The notes beneath the pieces are model-generated. The model saw nothing but the letters and a program-made list of their open reading frames with translations. It did not search any database and was not told where the DNA came from. DNA of 10,262 bases, taken from contig DBRH01000027.1 of the NCBI GenBank assembly GCA_002305955.1, forward strand, positions 20,496-30,757. Direction: 5' to 3'. Source of the DNA: Kosmotogaceae bacterium UBA1373 (lineage in GTDB: Bacteria; Thermotogota; Thermotogae; Petrotogales; Kosmotogaceae). A program made the translations under genes and the position numbers. How positions within the stretch are numbered: position 1 is the first letter of the stretch; every line of letters begins with the position of its first letter. Shown here in pieces: positions 5,450 through 10,262 of the stretch.

Positions 5450-6736
5450 TTGAAAAGGATCGTACCGACCATTTTGATTTTATGCGTTTCGGCAACTTTT
5501 CTATACGCCAGGTCTGAGGCTCTGGCCGAGAGGTATCTTCAACTGTTCCTGCGGGGGAGCTTTTATCTGGCAAACGAGATGCAGAGCGTGAAAGTGCGGA
5601 AAGACTACACCGTGGACGACATGCAGAAGGAGCTCGAGCGCCTCAGGGAAAATTATGGCAATTATCTCTTCATCTTCTCTACCGAAACAAGCGAGATCCG
5701 GGGATACACTGTTTATATCTTTCATTCGCAATTCGAGAAGGGCTACATAGATTTCAACATAGTGATCGATAATTTCGGGAAGGTCGATGCTTTTGTCGTG
5801 CAACCAACTCTTCAACCAGGCGCCATCCCCGACTACATAGATACGAGCCGGTTCGACGAGTTTGAGATAACCATCGGGAGCGACAGATGGAAACTCCCGG
5901 GAGTGTTGACCGTGCCGAAGAACCTGGACAGATATCCCCTGGTCATTCTCATACACGATTCGGGCGCCCTCGACAGAGATTCGACGATCGGACCAAACAA
6001 ACCCTTCAGAAACATAGCCTGGGGACTTGCTACGCGCGGCGTGGCTGTAATGCGTTACGACAAAAGGACTTTCGTCTTCGGAGAAAAACTGTCTCAAGCT
6101 TCGCCGAGTATCGAGACAGAAATTATTGAGGACGTGATGAATGCTGTGAATATGGCCTCGAAGATGCCGGCCGTCTCTTCTATCTTTCTTGTTGGTCACG
6201 GATTGGGTGGCAAGATAGCCCCAACCGTGGCAGCTAGAAATGAGAATGTAGACGGTATTGTACTTATGGGAACATCGGCCAGAAGGGAATTGCAGGTGAT
6301 AATAGACCGCCAGAATTATGTCTCGGAGCTCTTCTATTCGGACAGGGAACGGCAGCAGCTGAAACTTCTGATAGATTACCTCCAGAAAGCCCTGGATGGA
6401 AAGTTGCTTCCAGGAACGCCTGTTCTGGCAGCGACGGCAGGTTATTACTACGAAATAGATGCCCTTGATCCGATAGAAACGATAAAGAAATTGAATATAC
6501 CGGTTTTGATTCTTCAGGGTGGGGCAGATTATGAATCGACGACCGATGATTATATGACTTTCATGAACTCTCTCTGGACCAGTCTAAACGTTTACTTCCA
6601 GCTCTTTCCCAATCTGGACCATTACTTCATGCCGGTAGAGAGAGAGAAGTCGACTCCCGACGACTACTACGAATTCCGTCACGTCGATCGTGAGCTCGTC
6701 GAGAGTCTCTTCTCCTGGATCTTCGTCTTCAACTGA
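5450..6736 (+). CDS. Exported alpha/beta hydrolase-family protein with Gly in place of the nucleophilic Ser
   Basis: The start is taken as TTG at 5450, with GGGAGA ending nine bases upstream. An upstream in-frame GTG at 5408 has no spaced ribosome binding site and would bury the signal peptide. The product has 428 residues. Residues 1-20 form a signal peptide (core IVPTILILCVSATFLYA). Residues about 22-118 resemble the DUF3887-type domain that precedes such hydrolases. The hydrolase fold runs from about 145 to the end: H169-D-S-G-A-L-D-R-D near the oxyanion region, TIGPNKPF, an acid at D360 (LQGGADYES) and a histidine at H391 (NLDHYFMP). The nucleophile elbow reads G-H-G-L-G-G, so residue 251 (GGA, 6200-6202) is Gly where the family has Ser. 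The usual HGSG motif is HDSG here. The protein is therefore probably not a standard serine esterase or peptidase and may be a binding protein or pseudo-enzyme. It acts outside the cytoplasm. It stands alone and converges with the opp operon. Confidence 0.85.
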   Translation: MKRIVPTILILCVSATFLYARSEALAERYLQLFLRGSFYLANEMQSVKVRKDYTVDDMQKELERLRENYGNYLFIFSTETSEIRGYTVYIFHSQFEKGYIDFNIVIDNFGKVDAFVVQPTLQPGAIPDYIDTSRFDEFEITIGSDRWKLPGVLTVPKNLDRYPLVILIHDSGALDRDSTIGPNKPFRNIAWGLATRGVAVMRYDKRTFVFGEKLSQASPSIETEIIEDVMNAVNMASKMPAVSSIFLVGHGLGGKIAPTVAARNENVDGIVLMGTSARRELQVIIDRQNYVSELFYSDRERQQLKLLIDYLQKALDGKLLPGTPVLAATAGYYYEIDALDPIETIKKLNIPVLILQGGADYESTTDDYMTFMNSLWTSLNVYFQLFPNLDHYFMPVEREKSTPDDYYEFRHVDRELVESLFSWIFVFN

Positions 6737-6753
6737 TCCCTCTCGGCATTGCT

Positions 6754-7749
6754 TCATTCGTACAGAAAACAGGAGACGTAGTGCCCGCTTCCCGTTTCGG
6801 TTAGCCGGGGCGCTTCTTTCAAGCATCTATCGAAGGCTTTTGGGCATCTTTTAACGAATCGGCAATTATCCGGTGGATCGACCGGCGAGGGAATATCTCC
6901 CTTAACGAGTTCTCTCTTGCCGATCTTTCTCATGTGGGGATTGGGGATCGGTATCGAGGCCAAAAGTCCCTGTGTGTAAGGATGCAAAGGGTTTCTGAAG
7001 AGCTCGTCCGTTTCGGCGGTCTCCACTATCTTACCCAGGTACATAACCGATATCCTGTCGCAAATATGCTTCACAACCGCCAGATCGTGGGCGATGAAGA
7101 GGTATGTAAGCTGGAAGTCGTGCTTCAGGTCCTCAAGAAGGTTTATTACCTGTGCCTGAACGGAGACGTCCAGCGCCGAGACCGGTTCGTCGCAAATCAC
7201 CAGTTCGGGATTCAAAACTATCGCACGGGCGATGCCTATCCTCTGTCTCTGGCCGCCGGAAAACTCGTGCGGGTAGCGGTACATGTATTCCGGTCTCAGT
7301 CCTACCTTCTCGAGTATCCCCGCGATCATCTCTTTTCGCTCATCCCGGCCTTTGCCGATCGAATGGACGCGCAGACCTTCCGAAAGTATGTCCTGTACGG
7401 TTATCCTGGGATTCAGAGAAGCGTATGGGTCCTGGAAGACCATCTGGATTTCCTTTCTGAAGGGTCTCATCTGCGACTCATTCAGCGAGAAGATATCGAT
7501 CGATCCTCCAGTGACGCCCTTGCCCCTGTAAATGAACTTTCCTCCGGTTGGCTGGTAAAGCTTTATGAGCGTCCGACCGATGGTAGTCTTTCCGCAGCCC
7601 GATTCTCCGACCAACCCAAGCGTTTCGCCCCTGTAGATATGCAGATCGACCCCATCGACGGCCTTCAGGTCTGATTTCTTTTTGAAGCCACTCTTGATGG
7701 GAAACCACTTCTTCAATTGATGAATCTCCACCATGGGGGTGTTAGCCAT
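6754..7749 (-). CDS. oppF: Oligopeptide/dipeptide-type ABC transporter ATPase, OppF-like
   Basis: The start is the ATG at 7749 (MANTPMVEIHQLKKWF), with GGGAG eight bases upstream. It overlaps the end of the preceding ATPase gene by eight bases, which indicates translational coupling. The longer frame upstream runs antiparallel to no domain and was dropped. The product has 331 residues with a full ATPase core: Walker A GESGCGKT (48-55), Q-loop FQDP (Q106), signature SGGQ (164-167), Walker B LVICDE (183-188) and H-loop H221. The C-terminal oligo_HPY extension begins at NPLHPYTQGLL (253) and carries four cysteines (296, 302, 309, 327). With the OppD-like partner it should hydrolyse ATP on the cytoplasmic side to drive uptake through OppBC. 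Family members import peptides; in Thermotogota several related systems import oligosaccharides, so the substrate is open. This is the last gene of the operon, and no intrinsic terminator is visible after it. Confidence 0.93.
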   Translation of the reverse strand: MANTPMVEIHQLKKWFPIKSGFKKKSDLKAVDGVDLHIYRGETLGLVGESGCGKTTIGRTLIKLYQPTGGKFIYRGKGVTGGSIDIFSLNESQMRPFRKEIQMVFQDPYASLNPRITVQDILSEGLRVHSIGKGRDERKEMIAGILEKVGLRPEYMYRYPHEFSGGQRQRIGIARAIVLNPELVICDEPVSALDVSVQAQVINLLEDLKHDFQLTYLFIAHDLAVVKHICDRISVMYLGKIVETAETDELFRNPLHPYTQGLLASIPIPNPHMRKIGKRELVKGDIPSPVDPPDNCRFVKRCPKAFDRCLKEAPRLTETGSGHYVSCFLYE

Positions 7750-8740
7750 TTGTCTCACTCCCTTCGGCCAGCCAGCAGCGCACCGTGTGGGCTTCCTCAG
7801 GGCTGTAGATCTGTGGCGTCTCTTTCTTGCACTTCTCCATCGCCATGGGGCAACGCGGCTCGAAACGGCAACCTGTCGGGAATTTAGAAGGGTGAGGCAC
7901 ATAGCCCGTGATAACGTTGAGCCTCTTCTGATCGCGCTTCTCCACCTCTATCCGGGGTATCGAGTGGATCAATCCCCTGGTGTAGGGGTGTAGGGGGTTG
8001 TCGAATATTCTGAAGACGTCGGCGCTCTCGACGATCTGGCCGGCGTACATCACCAGCACCCTGTCGCACATCTCGGCTATCACGCCAAGATCGTGGGTAA
8101 TTATGATCGTGGCCGTGTCGAGCTTGTTCTTGAGATCGTTCATGAGCTCGAGAACCTGGGCCTGTATAGTCACGTCTAACGCGGTCGTAGGTTCGTCGGC
8201 GATTAGAAGGGCCGGGCTGCAGGCCAGTGCCATCGCTATCATCACTCTCTGTCTCATTCCGCCGGAGAGTTGATGCGGGAACTCTTTGACCCGCTTGGCC
8301 GGTTCCGGTATGCCGACGAGTCGGAGCATCTCGATACTCCTATCCATGGCCTCTTCGTCATCCAGACCCTCGTGCAGCTTGTAAACCTCCGAGATCTGCC
8401 AGCCTATAGTGTAGAGGGGATTCAAAGAGGTCATCGGCTCCTGAAAGACCATCGAGATGGATTTACCGCGGATCTTGTGGAGATCGGACTTCTCCAGTGT
8501 CGCGATATCCCTGCCCCTGAAGGAGATCTTCGTTTCATCTCCGAGTATGGCATTTTTGGGGAGGAGCTTTATTATCGAGAAGGCCGTTATAGTTTTGCCA
8601 CAGCCCGATTCGCCAACTATGCCGAGCGTCTCACCTTCGGAAAGTCCGAACGAAACTCCATCGACCGGTGTTATCTTTCCCAGTTGCGTTTTGAAGGTTA
8701 TCTTTAGGTTTTCAACTTTTAGTATCTCTTGCATAATCAT
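7742..8740 (-). CDS. oppD: Oligopeptide/dipeptide-type ABC transporter ATPase, OppD-like
   Basis: This 332-residue ATPase has Walker A GESGCGKT (43-50), Q-loop Q100 (FQEP), signature LSGGM (158-162), Walker B LLIADE (178-183) and H-loop H216. The C-terminal oligo_HPY region begins at NPLHPYTRGL (248) and holds four cysteines (291, 297, 304, 322) at the same spacing as in its OppF-like partner. The ATG at 8740 shares its A with the stop codon of the permease gene before it (TGATG), a typical coupled arrangement. A second in-frame ATG two codons later (8734) is also possible, because the ribosome binding site is weak (GTGAGAG). The two ATPases form a heterodimer that powers the OppBC channel. 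The protein is cytoplasmic and membrane-associated. Substrate class, peptide or oligosaccharide, cannot be read from the ATPase. Confidence 0.93.
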   Translation of the reverse strand: MIMQEILKVENLKITFKTQLGKITPVDGVSFGLSEGETLGIVGESGCGKTITAFSIIKLLPKNAILGDETKISFRGRDIATLEKSDLHKIRGKSISMVFQEPMTSLNPLYTIGWQISEVYKLHEGLDDEEAMDRSIEMLRLVGIPEPAKRVKEFPHQLSGGMRQRVMIAMALACSPALLIADEPTTALDVTIQAQVLELMNDLKNKLDTATIIITHDLGVIAEMCDRVLVMYAGQIVESADVFRIFDNPLHPYTRGLIHSIPRIEVEKRDQKRLNVITGYVPHPSKFPTGCRFEPRCPMAMEKCKKETPQIYSPEEAHTVRCWLAEGSETNG

Positions 8741-9672
8741 CAGCTCTCACTCACGAATTTCGGATCGAGTGCGTCTCTAAGTCCATCGCCCAGAAAGTTC
8801 ACGCTCAGGACGGTCAGAAATATGAAAAAGCCCGGAAAGAAGGTCAGCCACCAGGGATTGGCACCTGTCGCCGTTCCAAGTATGTAGTTCATCGCCTTCT
8901 GGAGCATGTTGCCCCAGGAGGGCATCGGAGGCTGTATCCCAAGTCCCAGGTAGCTCAACGACGATTCCGAGAGGATTGCGTACGACATGTTCAGCGTGGC
9001 CGAGACGATCACTATCGGTATGACGTTTGGCAGTACATGTCTGAGTATTATTCTCGCGCTCCTCACACCCATTGCCCGGGCCGACATCACGTATTCCGTT
9101 TCTCTAATGGAAAGCACAAGTCCCCTGACCAGCCGTGCTACACCCATCCAGCCGAAGACCGTTAAAACGAGTATGATGTTCATGATACCCGAACCGAAGA
9201 CGAGCGTCAGAGTGAGGAGTATCGGAAACATTGGAATCGAAAGCATAACATCGACGAACCTCATGAGGAACCTGTCGATCAGGCCGCCGTAGAAGCCGGA
9301 AAGCAGACCGATCAGAGTCCCGACCAGTGTGGTGATCACCGAAGAGGCGAATCCGACGAAGAGAGAGATCCGGCCGCCGTACATCACCCTGACGAGAACA
9401 TCGTGTCCAAGCTCGTCTGTTCCCAGCGGATGACCCTGGCTCAGAGGCGGCTTGAAGAGGGAGGAGAAATCCATGTCCTCGTAGCCGACCTCTACGAATA
9501 GCGGGCCGAAGATGGTGAAGGCCACGACTATTATAAGCACGACCGCTCCGAACATGGCCAGCTTATGGCTTCTGAACTTGACCCATACGAGCTGCCAGTA
9601 GCTGTTTATATGTATCGGGCGGGCCTTTTCTTCGAGTTCGTCCAGTTTCTTTCGATAAAATAGCTTCGGCAT
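8740..9672 (-). CDS. oppC: Oligopeptide/dipeptide-type ABC transporter permease, OppC-like
   Basis: The product has 310 residues, a normal length for OppC/DppC. A charged cytoplasmic start (about 1-36) with the OppC_N-type segment SYWQLVWVKFRSHKLAMFG leads into the first membrane helix (about 38-58). The conserved HPLGTDELGHDVLVRVMYGG (81-100) precedes the five core helices. The coupling loop EYVMSARAMGVRSARIILRH (193-212) contacts the ATPases, and the SSLSYLGLGIQPPMPSWG block (237-254) is typical of the family. The ATG at 9672 is preceded by AAAGGGGG seven bases upstream. The gene begins two bases after the stop codon of the oppB-like gene and overlaps the oppD-like start by one base, so all four genes are one operon. 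The protein forms half of the transmembrane channel. Confidence 0.95.
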   Translation of the reverse strand: MPKLFYRKKLDELEEKARPIHINSYWQLVWVKFRSHKLAMFGAVVLIIVVAFTIFGPLFVEVGYEDMDFSSLFKPPLSQGHPLGTDELGHDVLVRVMYGGRISLFVGFASSVITTLVGTLIGLLSGFYGGLIDRFLMRFVDVMLSIPMFPILLTLTLVFGSGIMNIILVLTVFGWMGVARLVRGLVLSIRETEYVMSARAMGVRSARIILRHVLPNVIPIVIVSATLNMSYAILSESSLSYLGLGIQPPMPSWGNMLQKAMNYILGTATGANPWWLTFFPGFFIFLTVLSVNFLGDGLRDALDPKFVSES

Positions 9673-9674
9673 AT

Positions 9675-10262
9675 TCAGGCCCCCTTTCTTCCCATTCTTA
9701 TCCTCGGGTCGACCAACACGTAGAGCAGATCGGCGATGAGGTTAGAGATCAGGGTTATTATCGCCAGAAACATCAGGCAGCTTATTGCCAGGTTGTAGTC
9801 GCTGGATATGACGGCCTGGTACATGAGACGGCCCATACCCGGCCAGGAGAAAACTGTTTCGATTATCAGCGCTCCCCCGAAGAAGTAGGGGATATCGAGC
9901 GCGATTATCGTTATGATAGGTATCATAGCGTTCTTCAAAGCGTGCTTTATTATTACCTTCCTGTCGGGAACCCCCTTGGCGTAGGCTGTCCTGACATAGT
10001 CCTGGTCCAGCACTTCAAGCAGGGAGGTTCTTATGTACCTAACCCAGGAGGCCACCTGAACCAGCCCCAGAATCGCAGCCGGCAGGATGAGGTATCTCAG
10101 CCTGTCCACGAAAATGTTCCAAAAACCCGTGACACCGTAGGTTGCCATTCCCGAAACTGGCAGCCACTTCAGGTTGACACTGAAGATGATTATCGCGATC
10201 AGGGCAAACCAGAAACTCGGCAGAGAGATCCCGATGAAGGCGAAAACCGTCGTAGTGTAGTC
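9675..10262 (-). CDS. oppB: Oligopeptide/dipeptide-type ABC transporter permease, OppB-like (5' part outside the window)
   Basis: The reading frame is open to the window edge. The visible 195 residues begin DYTTTVFAFIGISLPSFWFA, a segment normally found in the middle of OppB/DppB. Family members are usually somewhat over 300 residues, so roughly 110-140 N-terminal residues and the start codon lie outside. An internal ATG at 10148 is not the start, because clear family sequence continues upstream of it. The coupling loop DYVRTAYAKGVPDRKVIIKH identifies the permease, and GALIIETVFSWPGMGRL and the closing DLLYVLVDPRIRMGRKGA are family hallmarks. It forms the other half of the channel with the OppC-like subunit encoded two bases downstream. 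The binding protein and promoter would lie beyond the edge. Confidence 0.95.
   Translation of the reverse strand, partial: DYTTTVFAFIGISLPSFWFALIAIIIFSVNLKWLPVSGMATYGVTGFWNIFVDRLRYLILPAAILGLVQVASWVRYIRTSLLEVLDQDYVRTAYAKGVPDRKVIIKHALKNAMIPIITIIALDIPYFFGGALIIETVFSWPGMGRLMYQAVISSDYNLAISCLMFLAIITLISNLIADLLYVLVDPRIRMGRKGA

Noticed and set aside
5501..6199. Minus-strand frame of 232 codons
   Set aside because: It is antisense to the hydrolase-family gene and His/Arg-rich, with no signal of its own.
6934..7674. Plus-strand frame of 246 codons
   Set aside because: It is antisense to the oppF-like gene, whose ATPase motifs are complete; no family features are seen in the frame.

Overview
The window looks like bacterial chromosome of moderate G+C with tightly packed genes, strong purine-rich ribosome binding sites (GGGAG/GGAGG) and AT-rich promoter regions. 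The gene set (an Opp/Dpp-type transporter operon, a PspA protein paired with a Ser/Gly-rich TPM-like membrane protein, and a large secreted Cache-domain protein) would fit a mesophilic or moderately thermophilic member of the Thermotogota (Mesotoga or Kosmotoga type) or a Firmicutes relative. That placement is an impression from gene style, not a demonstrated assignment.

Layout from left to right. Bases 1-25 hold the first eight codons of a gene that leaves the window on the minus strand. Bases 26-488 are an AT-rich, then mixed, intergenic region with a candidate minus-strand promoter, overlapping AT-rich dyads (one close to the Fur/PerR box consensus) and several short inverted repeats. Bases 489-2888 (minus) encode a 799-residue exported protein with an ABC_sub_bind-like domain followed by two Cache-like regions and no transmitter domain. 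Bases 3007-3041 are a good Rho-independent terminator for the next minus-strand unit, which is a two-gene operon: the TPM-like membrane protein (4921-3812) followed by pspA (3744-3067). Its candidate promoter lies at 4961-4989.

Bases 4990-5449 are a long divergent intergenic region. To its right, on the plus strand, lies a secreted alpha/beta hydrolase-family protein (5450-6736, TTG start) in which the expected nucleophilic serine of the G-x-S-x-G elbow is glycine. It converges, 17 bp apart, with the end of an oppBCDF-type operon on the minus strand (window end to 6754). The oppB gene is cut by the window edge.

How the genes may work together. The four opp genes form one transporter: two permease subunits and two ATPases, with the binding protein not in the window. 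The TPM-like protein and PspA are probably one envelope-stress or membrane-maintenance unit. The secreted Cache protein and the serine-less hydrolase are both extracytoplasmic proteins that have kept a ligand-binding fold while lacking the usual output or catalytic residue. That shared trait is the most distinctive feature of the window.
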